Notes under the pieces: generated by a model | What the model was told of the DNA's origin: nothing | What the model saw: only the letters and a program-made list of their open reading frames with translations | Database searches by the model: none | Position numbers and translations under genes: made by a program | Source: Sphagnum compactum | Lineage: Eukaryota > Bryophyta > Sphagnopsida > Sphagnales | Length of the DNA: 64,000 bases | NCBI GenBank assembly: GCA_965153455.1 | Contig: OZ234496.1 | Location: 13,074,304 to 13,138,303, forward strand | Direction of reading: 5' to 3' | In this document: piece by piece, positions 47,736 to 60,950 of the stretch | Layout: the number at the start of each line of letters is the position of its first letter | Numbering within the stretch: the first letter of the stretch is position 1

Positions 47736-50200
47736 ACTCTTAGAAGAAGGTGGCCTTGTGATCACTTGCGGGGTGCTAGAGGATCAAGTGAAGGTTGGAG
47801 GGATTTGAGTTATTAAAGGGTCAAGGGGAGGTGTGAACCTTTGGGAGTTGTTCACATCCAATAAGGAAAGTATCTTCAAGGAGCAGAGGAAGACAAGTGA
47901 GGGCGGTGTCAAGGGTGATGCCCCAACACCTTTGAACTTTGTGGTAGGTTTGCCATGTTGACCGGCTTGCTTGGCATGAAAGAATATAATGTTTGGGTGA
48001 TTTTAGTGTGTTCAAGTTACAATGATTGCATTTGGGGTCAAGTGCCAATGGGTAGGCCTTTGTGAGAGTCGTCTAGATAAACATTGTGACTTTTCATGTT
48101 CAATTTTTGTGCCAAAATCTATTCATGAATTATGTCTAGGACGTGTTGGTGACACTAATTTGAGCAAGTGGACTTAAGAAGGGGGAGGGGTGTTTAGAAA
48201 TCATCAAGTGGAATATTTTATAAATGTTATATGTTAAAAGGACTTACCATGACATAGCCTTACCCATCCATGTTGAAACCATGTTTTCAACATGTGACAC
48301 AATACAAGAATATATATGAAAAAAATATCTTTGGGAAAAGTCCACTTCAACCATGCATTTTACACATTATGTGGCATAGGGAGATTTTTGAATAATGTTT
48401 GAACCAACTACAAAAACCAAAACCTTTACCTTTTGAGTCAATAGAGTTCCAATTAAAAAACTCTAGTCGTACATAAGTCATACGACATACACACTATGGT
48501 TTTTGGATATAACCTATTTTCAAAATCATTGCAAAACAATTACCCACCCTCTAGGGACCTGAAGTAAATGTAAACCTCAAATACATATATAAGTTGAGTA
48601 AAGGTAAAAAAATATGGTGAATCTGAAAAAAGGTATATATTTACCAACCTGTAGGTCAAATGGGATATGGATTTACCCTGGCTATTTACTTGGACTAATT
48701 ACCCCTTCTTAAGAGCGTGGGTACCTATACCCGTCGATATAGGTATAGGTTGTAGACTTAACCCACCCAAGGGCGAACTCTGGTCTTTTGAGGTCAATAA
48801 AGAAGGCAGGCAGAGGTGGATTTGTATTATCCTGACTGTACATCAGCTCAAAAGGGAATGTGAGTATTTCAATGAAGCCTCTTTCTCCCACTTAACGTAC
48901 CAACTTGGAACACTGAGCTCCCAGGGTGTCATGTAATGCCCTGGTAGCAGCCAGGGAATTCCCCTACAGAAACATGACCCCTCTTTTTCCGCTATGTTTA
49001 TTTTGTCATTTTCTGTTTTCTTCCAACCCATCTACAAGTCATTCGTAGTTTAAGGGCACAATTCCAACACAACCCAAGAAAGAAGAATCACGGAACTACT
49101 TGGTAATCAAAGCAAAATAAAAATGTTCCAACTCTTAAGGAATTGTACAAATTTGCATGTCCCATGATTGCTGCTGGGCTGCTGTTGCTGTGGCTTATCA
49201 GGTCTGTTCTAGTCAAATTGCTTATTTCAAGTCTCCATGACCAGTTGCCACATTTGCGTCTTTCTTCTGCATTTTTCTTGACAGCTTGATCTGAAACCCA
49301 ATTGTCAAGTTGCAGACAAGAGGAAGAGAGTTTTTTCTTTTTAAAAAAAAGTCTTATACCCAAGTGGAGTAGTAGACCACAGGACCACAACCGATTGTAG
49401 GGAGTGTCTTGTGAACATGGCAACATGGCATTGGACAAGAGCTCGTCAGTTTTATCTCATACTCAGTTATCTTCTGTCATTTTTTAATCTCCTTAACAGG
49501 TTCCAAATCACTGGTTGGCTGAACATCATAGCTCAACCTCTTCTTCGTGCCAGACCCCCGAAGTTCAAGGCTTCCCTACAATCGGTTATGTCTGGTAACT
49601 TGCATGAGTGTTCTAGTTAGTGTGAATAGTCATGTCGGTTACCCTCGTCCATGCAATGCATGTGTAGGGGAGTTAAGAACACCCCTTTCAAGGGAGTTAA
49701 TTAATAAGCTCTTTTGGAGGCTTTAATTGAACTTTTGTGCCTGCAGCTTTCTCAGTGTAGTAGGGGGAAAGACTTCTTCTTTTCTCTCATGTTGTTCAAC
49801 GGCGTGGGAACAAGGGTAGTTACTGTGATTTCCTGTGTCTGGAACCTCGTGATGGACGAGGGAACAGGAGGAGGGAACTCAGCGTACGTAATGCACGTTG
49901 CGTTTTTGAAAATAACCGATTTGAGTTCTGCTGCCAAGTGAGTTTATGTGAGAGTGGAAAATAAAGCAACAAAAAAACAGGAAGAAGGTTTTTGCGTGCG
50001 GAACTGTGCGCGCGTCTGTTTCGCGTTCGCTGTTGGCGCCCTGTCTCCCGCCTGTATTCCTATCCCGACACTTGCTCGTGGATCGCTGCGATCTGTTTTG
50101 ATTTGTGGGCCATCCATTTTGCCTTTTCCATTTGTAGTTTCTTAGTCCTTTGAAGAAGATGTTAGTGTAATCAGAAGTTTCAAATTTTCAAATTTTGTTT
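47736..50200. other. Intergenic; GC-richer segment at right may be BCAT promoter or leader
   Basis: No gene was recognised in 47.7-49.9 kb. Plus-strand acceptor-like sites near 49275 and 49500 are followed by short frames without motif. 49980-50110 is GC-richer (GCGCGCGTCTGTTTCGCGTT) than its surroundings and could hold the promoter or first untranslated exon of the aminotransferase gene downstream; this is positional inference only. Confidence 0.3.
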
Positions 50201-52292
50201 TCAGTCCATTGATTTTGGACTCGTGCAAGAATCACCAACCATCATTAGCCGGTGTTTTCTTTGTGTTGTTCTGATTATTCTGATAAGAGATTGCTTGAAT
50301 GTGCTTCGATTTTCGACCTTGATTGGCCTGGAATTGCTGCTTCCAACAGCTGGAGATTAACTCTTTTCTGCAGCATGAATGCTTTGTGAAAGAAAAGAAA
50401 CACCTCGCTTTTGTGTATGTGCGTGCGTGCGTGTGTGCACGGGTGTTTGGAGGGTTCTTACTTGGATCAATTTTGAGTAGTCGAGGAATTGTAACGCTCA
50501 CGACGAGGATTCTGTCTACAATTTTGGTGTTCCAGTATTGCTGCGTGACAACGCCGCCTTTGACAATCAATCGATAGACCACACTCTTGAATTATTTGAT
50601 CAATCGATCGCGTTCTTGGATTTTGGCCTTGTTGCTGAGACTTTCGGGTTCGTCAATTGTGCCCTTACTTTCTTGTTGTTGTGATTTTGAATTGTGCGAG
50701 TTTGTGGAAGGGCATTGAAAGATGTTTGACTATTAAGATTTTTCGTTTGTTCCAAACGAACAAACTAAAGGCCAGTAGCTGTCACGTTGGTTTCTGAGAG
50801 TTTCTCATAGTAAATCGAGGCAAGCGAAATCGCGGATTTGAATGGAATTGATGATGCCTACTATGTATGTATCGACCTCGGCATCGATTTCGTCGGTGTA
50901 ATTTCGATGAGCATTTTGTTGAGTAGCGAATCGGCGGTAATTTCGACGTCTTCATGAAATTGTCTGAGGAATACGTATGCAGTAGACTCCAGTTTTCTCT
51001 TCCGCTTTGCTTTGTGCTTTCTAAATTGCGCGGTTCTCATGTTTTTCTGCCTGTTTCTTTATATGCTCGTGCAACATATTTCTGAAACTCGAATTTCATG
51101 TACATAATTGCAATAGATTACAAGCCAAGGGATCACTCTAATTCTTTAACGTACATCCTCCTGCGCAAGTCACTAAGATAGTGTAGGACAAGCATCGATA
51201 AAGGTGGCAGCGTGTGAAGTGTCCTTGTAGTCTTTAAAAATAGTCTGCAGTGTGAAGGTTCTGTAGAGCATATGTCCTAATAGAATTCTTACGAGGTCAC
51301 GATCCATGGACGCAGCGTACAAGACGGAAGACTTGCAGTCTTGAAGTACGGGCAAGGTCGAATAAAAAATAAATCAGAGGATAATTCTGGTTTTCTGGTT
51401 TTAGGGCGCCTCAATTCAAACCTTCGTGCTGTCACTACTTTCTCTATCTTTGGACATGGATAGGGGCAAAAATTGTTCAGAATCCATGCACTTAAAAGCA
51501 TGATCGTGTATCTGTCGTTTTGGCTTTGCCCTTCAGGGTAGAGACATTGTGATGCACCCAGAAACGGGCCAAAGTTTGGTTTCCTTACATTCTAGGGTCA
51601 TGTGGAGTCCACGATAGAAACATAATTGAAGGATCCACTTAGGCTTAACCATGCTAACCACCATGTGTTTCCAATTTAGTATGCTGAATATTTATCATCC
51701 TCATTGAAAGGGCAGAGCCATTATGTGATGAGGCGCCTGCTTTAATCATAGCAAGGACGTTTGTTTATTCACCAAGATAGGAAATCTGGTTTGATGATCA
51801 TCAATCTCCATCCATCAGGCTGATTTCAGAATTTCCTGTCCATTAACTACATGTCATGTCATGAAGAACTACTCATGAAGTGGCGCAATAATCTGTGGTG
51901 GGCTGTAGGTCCTCCAGGTGCAAGGGTCCTCAATATATAGCAAGCAACCATTCTTTTTGGGAAACCAGAATGGTGGAATTTGTACATAGAGGACTTTGTG
52001 TGAATTATCATCACCAGTATGTGTATGAACCATTCTTTGGTCTTGACTGTGAATTGTGTGCTGAAAGAGTACTTGCTCTCAATTTAAATTGAAGACTTAT
52101 GCACAAAGATTGGTTGCTTTCATTTTAAACTAATTCACACATTGATGTAGATGAATGACATGAAGGTGTCTCCCTGCACAGATATCTAAGAAAGACTTGT
52201 TGAAGCTGCTCTGACACCCATATGAGATTCTGGTCCTGATCAGGCATAGTAACATCACTAACTGATTGCAAGTTTCAGCAGATCAAAGAAGT
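50201..52292. other. Likely 5' untranslated exon(s)/intron of BCAT
   Basis: No coding motif was recognised. A GTGCGTGCGTGCGTGTG microsatellite lies near 50419-50437. An acceptor GTTTCAG at 52272-52278 opens the exon that contains the BCAT start codon, so a leader exon should exist upstream, but its donor was not identified. Confidence 0.35.
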
Positions 52293-55146
52293 ATGCTGCA
52301 TCGCCCAGCAAGGAAGCTGCTCACAAGAACCCATGTTCTGCACTACCCCTTTTGGTCCAATGAATCCCTCTTGAATGCTTTTGATTCCTCAGCTTCTGCC
52401 ACTAGGGTAGCAGCAAGGATATCTACTGGGGCATTGGACAGGATTCGTTCTCCAAATGGTGACAGAATTGGCTATCATTTGCCAACACCAGGAAAAGAGA
52501 AGTCATGGGGGCAGCAGACTTACAGCACAGGATTTCGAAAAGTAGAGGCCTTGCAGCAAGGTATGGCAGAGATGGTGCCCCATGTAGTGCCAATGCCAGC
52601 AGATATTCGCCATGCAGATCTTGTTGTCAACAGATCTGATCATCTCAAGGTAAGTGTTGCTCATAAGTTGACATATGTGAGCACATGTAGTTTGAGAGGT
52701 GCTCAATGATCATCTCAAGTGCTATGTAGGGAAGTCACAATTAACAAAATCAGTTCTTTGACAGGCAAAGCCCAGATTGGATCCCATTGAACTCAAGTTT
52801 GGGGCTGTATACACTGACCACATGCTTCAAGTCTCTTGGAAAGAGGGGCCAGGTTGGACAGGCCCCTCAATTGACCCGCTGGCCCCACTGACACTTCACC
52901 CCTGTGCTCAGGTAAGAAGTTGTAAGCATATTATTCCTTTTCCACTCCTGGATCTTTATTATTTCCATCTGTTGATGTGAAGGAGAATCTGCATTTGTGA
53001 GGAGACAAGCAGTTTTGTTTTCCAGTGAAAGATGGCTGCTAGATCTCATGGATACACATGGCCATCAGAGATTGTTGAAGTGAGTGGCTGTGGCAGAGAC
53101 AGTCAGAGTTATGACTGTGTACACTTTTCATATGAATTTAGCTTGCTGGTCATTACATGTCTTGACACTTTTTACTTACAAATTTGTGTCAGCTGAAAAG
53201 CAAGACTTGTAGACAGATACACCAGTAGTATTGGAGTCCTCTGAAGGAACTTTTCTTTGTGTATCCAGAAGTCCTCCAACAGCAGACATTTTGTGCAACA
53301 GGCTATCGATACTCTATGTTGCCAAGTTTATCACCTGGCAACTGACTCATTCTGACTCTTTTGTAATCTGTACAAGCCTTTGTTAGGAAATTCACTCATT
53401 CTTAGAGAACTGACCAGGAGGCTTCATATAAGACCCTTCAATCTGTGGTTGAGGACAAACTATGAGCATCGTTTTGACATTTGATCTGGCATGGGCAGGT
53501 GTTGCATTATGGGTCTGGGTGCTTTGAGGGAATGAAGGCCTACAAAGGCAAAGACCAGCGTCTTCGCCTGTTCCGCCCTGACATGAATATGGAACGGTTG
53601 TCCCGATCAGCTGCTCGCCTCACTCTCCCTGAATTTGATAAGGTAGACTGTTGAAGTCTATCCCCCTCCTTTGCATTACATTTTTATGGACATGGCCAGG
53701 GTACAGTTCTACTTCATGAGTATCCATCTGCAATATTTGAATAGCACTTTTCATTTGTTCTTGTCCTCTCCGTTCTATGTGCACCCCATACTCACTAACT
53801 TACCAACTCAAGGTCAATGTTTTTTAAGAGTCCAACAAACCATGGATGGGGTCAAAACATGATTATGGTCCATGGCTCAGTTTTGAAAGTTGGATATTTG
53901 ATATTGCCATCCATTGTTCTTCACTACCACTCTTTACCTCCAAGAAGAGCACATTGGACATGATTTTCTTGTTTTACTATATATAATGCTTCAGTTTTCA
54001 GCTAGGATAACAATGTCATCCCTTTTCAGGTAGAGCTGCTTGAGTGTATTAAAGAGCTTGTGCGGCTGGAGCGTGACTGGGTGCCTGCTGAGGAGGGCTT
54101 TTCTCTTTACATCCGTCCTGCATTAGTTGGCACCCACCCTTTCTTAGGCTTGTCCCCAACAAGGGAAGCAATGCTTTTTGTGGTTCTCTCCCCTGTTGGC
54201 CCTTACTTCCCTAGTGGATTGAAACCAGTCAAGCTATTTGTAGAGACAGAAGTGGTGCGGGCCTATCCTGGTGGGGTTGGAGACAAGAAGGTTGGGGGTA
54301 ACTATGCTCCAACCATGTTGCCACAGCTCAGGAGTGCCCATCGAGGTTGTGCCCAAGTAAGTCTGCTGTGCACATGTTTGAGTGTTGCTGTAATTACTCA
54401 TGGTAGGGGATCCATCCATGTCATCCAACTCAGCTAATCTTCAGCTGCGTGATTTCTCTTATGTCCAGGTACTATATGTGCTCCAGGATGGGCTTCCTGG
54501 GGGTGGACTCGTTGGGGAATCAGGTGCAATGAATGTATTCTTTTTGTTGCAAGAGAATGGGATATTGGAACTCGTCACCCCTCCTTTGGATGGCCTGATA
54601 TTGCCTGGGGTCACCCGTGACACTGTTCTTGCTATTGCCCATGGCTTTGGAAATATAAAGGTTTCAGAAAGGAATTTGCGGTTTGATGAGGTATTTGTGT
54701 CCATTTTCCACCATGTTATATTGACATCAACAATGCAGGTCAAAGATGTGCATCTTCTTATGTGGTTTTATGGTCTGAAAAACTTCAGAGTAGAAAGGGA
54801 GAGTTTGATCTATCAGAAGTTTCTGAGTTGCATCTACTTGTGAACTGTGTGTGCTGAACAGATAGAACATGCAGCAGAAACTGGTCGATTAGTGGAGATT
54901 TTTGGAACAGGGACAGCATGTGCAGTACAACCAATAACAGGTCTTCTGAAGAATGACAACACTGAGATCACTATCCCATTTGACAGTGAAGCTGCAGCAC
55001 ACTGGCTAGCAAAGCCACCTGGAATGGCTTTAGCCCAGCCAGGTAGTAATGAACCCTTCAGCCTTTGTGGTCGTCTGACCCGGGCACTGATAGATTTCCA
55101 GTATGGATATGTGGAGAGTCCTTGGTCTGTCCCTATAGACCCATAG
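52293..55146 (+). CDS. BCAT: Branched-chain amino acid aminotransferase
   Basis: Six coding exons, all phase 0, give 493 residues: 52293-52649, 52765-52911, 53499-53642, 54030-54356, 54469-54690, 54862-55146. The product is a PLP fold-type IV aminotransferase that interconverts Leu, Ile and Val with their 2-oxo acids using glutamate/2-oxoglutarate. Family motifs are [14 protein letters not shown] (170-183), [59 protein letters not shown], then [10 protein letters not shown] with the PLP lysine at about residue 303. [24 protein letters not shown] and the C-terminal [11 protein letters not shown] follow. The N-terminal ~120 residues precede the conserved domain and start [14 protein letters not shown], basic and Arg-rich, suggesting an organellar targeting peptide (mitochondrion or plastid). 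The ATG is the first inside its exon in the conserved frame; frames further upstream in that exon would only add a few residues before the acceptor. Confidence 0.93.
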
Positions 55147-58100
55147 TTCAAATATATTTGCTTAAACACATGTACATACAATAGTTGGGTTGGGAATTTA
55201 TGCGAACTGATACATTCATCAATCTGAAGATCAAGAATGTTGTTCCAAATCAGGATCTAAAACCTAAGTGATTAGCAAGAGTGGAGTAGGAAAAACGATT
55301 GTACACCCTTCAAAGAAAAGGGAAGCCCTGCAATGATGATGCCAGGACATGATATACAGCTACAACAAAGTTTACCTTGCTAGTGCAGAAGTTGCACAGG
55401 GTGCTCTGTATATTAGTGTGCAACGGATTGTAGCCTGTAGTGTGGGCTACTGCTGAAAGCATGGCTAGGGTAAATAGTGAGGGATTCATCAAACAAGGAC
55501 TACATTGACTTGAATTTAGTCAGTTTTGCAACTCATTTTACTGATGTCAGGACAGTGTGATGTCCTCAATGGTGCTTTCTACAGCCAATGTCCATCCTTT
55601 TCAGGTGTTCATGTCTACACCTTTCTTTCATCCTTAAAATCTCTACTTCGAACAGTTCTCTTGATGATAGTCCAAGGTGTGGTCTCTTTCACGGTTTGTT
55701 CTTGTCCTGGCAGGTTATCTATTCAGATGTCCAAGGTACAAGATCACTTGGTGGCCATTGTCTCAAGAGGAGGGTTCTCCTTGGGCCATGGGGGAAGATT
55801 GGTATAGTGAGAAATCCTCACCAAAAACTTCTCCACTTTGTTCAGAAGCTGGAGAGGAAGATAGAAAATTTTGCCAGATATGCCCACAAAACATAAATCC
55901 CTCTTTTACTTCTGTCATGTTGAACAATCACAGTTCAAGTGAGCTAGTTGTCCTCATATGATGGACATTTAACAACAGAATGGTGAACAAACGTATGGAA
56001 GTTTTGACCAAGAGCTTGGAGGAGGCATATCATGCTTGAGAAGATTCAAGTTACCCCCTGCTACAGCTGCATTCGATGCCTCAAACATTCAAGACATGGG
56101 AATTGAGTCTTGACCCTGCTTGCTTGTAGAACATCCATTTGTAGCCATCGTAACACCATGATAGCTGAAGGCTGTTGAGGATCCTGTCTATCATGTATGT
56201 TATAGTGAAGAGAAGGATGTCAGAGCACAGCTGAAGCATTTTCCTTTGATAAATCCCACTCCCCCCATTCCAGGTATATATGGCTCCAAGCAGTTTGTTT
56301 TGATTCTTCTTTTGTGTCATCTGAACAAAGACAGGATGTCAAAAAGTAGAGATGAAATAATAATGTGAAACACTTTGTTTTCCCTGCTTGCTTGTAGAAC
56401 ATTTTGCTCAAGAGCTACTGCAACAATGCTGATTTGCAGATAAAAAGGAAGCAGAGGCAAACATCCAAAGTAGGTCTTCAGATCCAGAGTGGTCAGTCTC
56501 CTTCCATAACCAAATCCAAATTATCTAAGAAGAAAAAACAAGCAACTCATCACCTAGTGGCTCTGCCATTTTATGACAACAGTTACCAACAACAGTTACA
56601 ATAGGAAATGTTCCATGAAATTCACCAAAAAAATAAAATAGAACTCAGATGCTTCCTAAATAGTTCATTTGCAAAGAGTAATAGCAATTTGTAGTCTTGC
56701 CGAAAGGAAACTCTGGTTGACACAAGTTCTGTAGAGTTTGTCAAATTGATAATTGCATTGTATGTGAAGAGATCAGAAACTCCTAAGATTTCTCATTTTT
56801 AAATTGCACCTCGTAGCAGCAAAATCAACTGCTTGAACAAATCATGGTGACATTAACAAGAAAGAATGTGAACATGTGCTTTAAGCAGAGGAAGCTCCAA
56901 ACACTCTTTGTGATGTGCATGTGTAAAATGTAGTATCAAAAACAATTGCAGAGGAAACTCAAATGTATCTATCATAATGTAATTTATGAGATTGCAGAGC
57001 AAACTCATAAATGTATCTATAACACTTGTTGCACAATGGACTTAACAAGCCTAGACAATCTCCTTACATACAAGACAATAGTCATACCTATGTGCTTGCA
57101 GAGTAAATCTATCAAACAACAATTTGAAGGGACCACAACAATGAGTGTGGTCATAACCTTATGAGAGTTGATCACAAATTGACAGACCTTCATATATTCA
57201 TCACAAATCACATGATGAGCTGCAATGACTATCCACAGACTTTATCAGCTGTCAAGCATGGGTGTAAATAAGTATGCAAAACTCCACCCAAAACTTTAAC
57301 GCAAACCCATCAGCTATATGAATTCTGTGTCCTGAGTTTCTGTTGCATTTCTGGAGGCAATGGGAACACTTGGTCATGCTGTTGGCTAGCATTGCATACA
57401 AGACAATAAGAAAAAGAATGCTCTAAGAAAAAAGAATGATATAACATAGAAGGAACATCAATGGGTCCATATATAGTTGGAGAAAGTTACAATGATATCC
57501 AAGCTTCCCTCAGTAATTGAAATTGAGCAGGTGCCTCTTTTTTCATCTTTTTCCCATCACCAGTCAAATGACATTGGTGCTATCTTCCAACAAATGCAAG
57601 AGGGTTTTGGTATTCATCCACTTTGTCATCACCAGTATCTACCCCTTTTGCAAATTTCTGAGGAGAGCTCTGCTCCTTCCCCAATTGGCAGCTCCAGAGG
57701 GCTCGCAAATCCAAACCCACACACAAAGTTTGTAGATGGTGGGGAGTAGAATATTAGAGGAACATGGGCCATGGCAATATCAGTAGGACGTCAGGTACAA
57801 AGCTGGCCAAGACTCAATGTATAAAGAGATAAGCTCAGACTAGACATACCTGCAAACATGTCATACAGCAGCACAAGAACCAAGCCTAAGCTTGATACTG
57901 TTCTACATGTGAAACTCAGGAATGAGTTAGAGTCCTTGGGAAAGCATGAGAAGATTACCAGTGGCCTTTAGCAGACTGAACTGCATAAGGTCTTCATCTT
58001 CCATCTCCTTTGGCTTTGCTGTACTTTCCTTCTCCGTTGCTGGATTCTACAGGGATTCGGTGTTTCATGCTCGTGAGGGCTGACAGCCATGTTGACCAGT

Positions 58101-58249
58101 TCACAACCTGCATGATGTTGTGTGAGAAGGATTTCCCTTATGGCAGATGGTGCTTATCCCTCCGTTTGTGCAGCAGAAGAGAACTTGAATTGCACCAAAG
58201 TCAATCTTGTTAAAGAGCAGAACTGTCTCTCAAAAACATATATATATCT
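55147..58249. other. Convergent intergenic region, unassigned frames
   Basis: Lies between the BCAT stop (plus) and the last exon of a minus-strand gene. Plus-strand frames such as 55588-55896, 56404-56604 (Lys-rich) and 57477-57749 (90 residues with a His/Gln-rich middle) follow acceptor-like sites, but I could not join them or recognise any domain. An inverted family E repeat lies at 57105-57270. BCAT 3' untranslated sequence must occupy the left edge. Confidence 0.35.
57105..57270 (-). repeat. Family E repeat, inverted third copy
   Basis: On the minus strand it reads ACACCCATGCTTGACAGCTG, TAGTCATTGCAGCTCATCA, AAGGTCTGTCAATTTGTGA and AAGGTTATGACCACACTCAT. These match the copies in intron 5 of the CrtI-like gene. 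Confidence 0.65.
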
Positions 58250-58862
58250 TCATGAGTACTGAGAAGTACCAGAAAGATCGGTGCTTGGATCTGCAAGGGG
58301 ATCTGTGGGAACGTCATCCTCTGGGTCCCACAAAATCCCATTGAACATACCTTCGTCCAGTCTTGTCACATGTTCCAGAATTACCTGCAAATCAAGAGAC
58401 AGTGTGAATTCCTTGCATAAAGTTCACTAAGATATAAATTACAAGGAAAAAGAAAAATGTATAACTTTGCAAGGATTGAAGTCCACTTTTGTCTTTGATA
58501 ACTTGCTCTCTTGCATCACCAGCAAAGTTCTTGTTAGGTCGTCTGGACATCAGCAGAGCTGCCTCTTTTGCTTGCAGGCACAGAAAACTGCATCCATGGT
58601 TTTCATTGCCTAAAACAATATTATTTATCAAGGTTGCAAGGTCAGAAGCTGCCAGTTTGTCAGACCCTTAAGAAGTTGCATACCTCAAGATGGATTTTGA
58701 GACCTATATCTCATCAAGGAAATTACCTCTGCTCCATCTTCAACAAAATTGAAGGCTACTCAACAATGCTCACCTGCCACCATACAGACTTCCATGAATC
58801 CATGCTTCTCAGCTCTCATAATTGAAGCAAGGAATGTGTCTGCCAATCGTAATTGCCAGCTC
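58250..58862 (-). CDS. 3'-terminal exons of an unrecognised minus-strand gene
   Basis: Three exons join in frame on the minus strand: about 58862-58774, 58609-58503 and 58384-58250 (TGA stop). Junctions are CAG|GTGAGC with TTTTAG|GC (phase 1), then CAA|GTTATC with TTTGCAG|GT (phase 0). The encoded tail of about 110 residues runs LADTFLASIMRAEKHGFMEV, GCSFLCLQAKEAALLMSRRP, NKNFAGDAREQVILEHVTRL, DEGMFNGILWDPEDDVPTDP and ends in LSGTSQYS. Hydrophobic/charged periodicity, matching phases on both introns and the absence of stops make this very likely coding. I do not recognise the family. The start of the first listed exon is uncertain. The upstream part must lie beyond the transposon at 59-61 kb (a candidate exon is at 62305-62398). 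Confidence 0.6.
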
Positions 58863-59059
58863 CTGGTGGACTTAGTGTTGGATCAAATAATTTCAGATAT
58901 TTGAAGAGGTAGCATGTACTTTTTAGGTTTGTGCTAGAGTAGGTTTATGTAGAGTGAGGATGATTTGCAAGAACCACCATCCTACAAACACTAAATAGTA
59001 GTAATGAATTAAATGTGTCACTGTTTTCTGCATAATTGCAGGACAATGCTTAGCAAGAA

Positions 59060-60950
59060 AAAAATATTTTTGAATTTTTTATTATAATTAAATTATGATT
59101 AATAATTAAATTATCTTTCTTATAAAATATTTCCAAGGAAAAAATGTGATCTAGTGGTTAGATTATCCCCTTTCAACCAAAGGCTTCAAAGTTTGATTTT
59201 TTTGGTAAATTCTTTTTTTCTTCCATGAACAAAATGGGTTAAAAATGGTCTTTAAGCAACTTCTTTGGCAAGTTAGATGCCTTGTGGAAAGAATGTTGTT
59301 TTCTCCTCCATGGATCAAGGGATTAAGTTACTTGCTTTGTTTCGTAAGGAGAAGGGGATTAAATTGCTTTCTCCCCTAAGTAGGAGAGGAGTTGCCTTCT
59401 CTCCGAGGGATAAAATTATTTTCTCTGTTAAGGAGAAGGGGACTAAGTGTGCTTTAGGAATCAAGTTCTTAAATGTTTAACAAGATAATATGGGAAGAAA
59501 AAGTTATTTAAATTAAACATTATTTATACCATTGAAAAGCTCTTGAAGCATAAATATTTAAAATGATCTTGCATTCTTGATTTGGGGCTATGAGTTAATG
59601 CTAAGATAAAAAGAGGAGCCAAAGGTCAAATTTCCAAGCCTATGTCTCCCTCAGAGAAAATTTAAAAAAAGGACTAAGTTGGAAATTTGACCTTTAATTT
59701 TTCTTTTGCCATAATTTTTATCTCATAGCCCCAAATTGAAAATGCAAGATCATTTTAGATATTTAAGTTTTGAAAGCTTTCCAATGGTATGAACAATATT
59801 TAATTTGAACAATGTTTTCCCTTTGCATTTTCTTGTCAAACATTGGAGAGTGTGATCCTTGGGGCAACTTAATCCCTTTCTTTAACTTTGTCCTCTTCTT
59901 CTTGGGGAAGAAGGCAATCCCTTCTGCTTCGGGAGAGAAAGGGACTTGGAAATTTGATCTTGATTTTTTTTGTCATAATTTTTAGTTCACATCCTCGAAT
60001 CAAGAATGCAAGATCATTTAAAATACCTACACTAAGTTGAAAATTGTTCAATGGTATAGACAATGTTTGATTTGAGAAAAAAATATTATTTGTATTTTCT
60101 TGTTAAACATTTGGGAACTTGTTCCCCAAGGTAATTTAGATCCTTCTCCCAAAGATTCTTTTTTGTAACAAGTTCTTTTTCTAGGCAATTTATCACAAAC
60201 TTAACATCTCACAACTTAGTAATGAAAATTGTGCAAAATTCATTGATTCATAATTCGCACATTTCATGCATTGACATGATGCATTGAAAAAAATTTGACA
60301 CAAATTTATAGGAAAATATGAAATTCATGTAACATTTGTTCATTCAAAGGTTCGTACTTCATCTATCAACACATTTATTCATGTTTCAAATGTGTTTTTA
60401 ACATATGATATTCATATGTAAAATGTATGAACTTATGAATGAACGAACTCCACACAATTTTCATTATTAATTTATTGCATGCTAAATTTATGATGATAGT
60501 CCAATTTTCCCTAGGGGAACACAATTGAGGTTACCATTTTTTTTTCTTCTCGAAAGAAAGCTCAATAGGGAATCTGGAGAATAGTAGCAAGCGTGCAAGG
60601 ATGCAAAGAATTTAGATCTACTCTTTTGTAGAAGCCAGCAACTAAGAGTGTTTCATATCAGACTCCCATTTGTTTGAAATCTTGAGTCCAGGAATCACAT
60701 AATTGTGGGCTTATGAAAAATACATATTGAAAAAATTACCTATAAATAAAAAATTTAATCCATTTTATTCATGGAAGAAAAAGAGAATTTGAAAAAAGGA
60801 TCAAACCCTAAACCCTTTGGTTGAAAAGGGAAATTCTAACCATTGAATCACTTCTTTTTTTTGAAAATATTATGTAAGAAAAATAATTAAAATATGAATC
60901 ATAATTCAGGTATAATAATAAAAATTGAAAATCTTTTTTAATGGGGCATT
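59060..60950. mobile_element. Inverted-repeat element with ~180-bp arms
   Basis: The segment 59060-59235 recurs inverted at about 60740-60950. Shared words read from the left are GTGGTTAGATTATCCCC/GTTAGAATTTCCC, TTTCAACCAAAGG, GTTTGAT, TCTTTTTCTTCCATGAA and AAAATGG. The interior contains three copies of a 150-bp segment around TGCAAGATCATTT: one inverted at 59510-59640, two direct at 59670-59830 and 59945-60110. It also holds the family C MITE at 60192-60493. No transposase frame was seen. The element lies inside or just upstream of the minus-strand gene at 58.3-58.9 kb. Confidence 0.6.
60192..60493. mobile_element. Foldback MITE, family C (302 bp), nested copy
   Basis: Starts ATCACAAACTTAACATCTCA and ends ATTGCATGCTAAATTTATGAT. 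Arms of about 70 bp match those of 25843-26143, including TTAGTAATGAAAATTGTG and its inverse. It lies within the larger inverted-repeat element. Confidence 0.7.

Noticed and set aside
55588-55961. Overlapping plus-strand frames downstream of BCAT
   Set aside because: Two overlapping frames look equally open and neither shows a family motif; probably 3' flank of BCAT.
57477-57749. 90-residue plus-strand frame after an acceptor-like site
   Set aside because: Reads plausibly but has no recognised motif and no joinable upstream exon.
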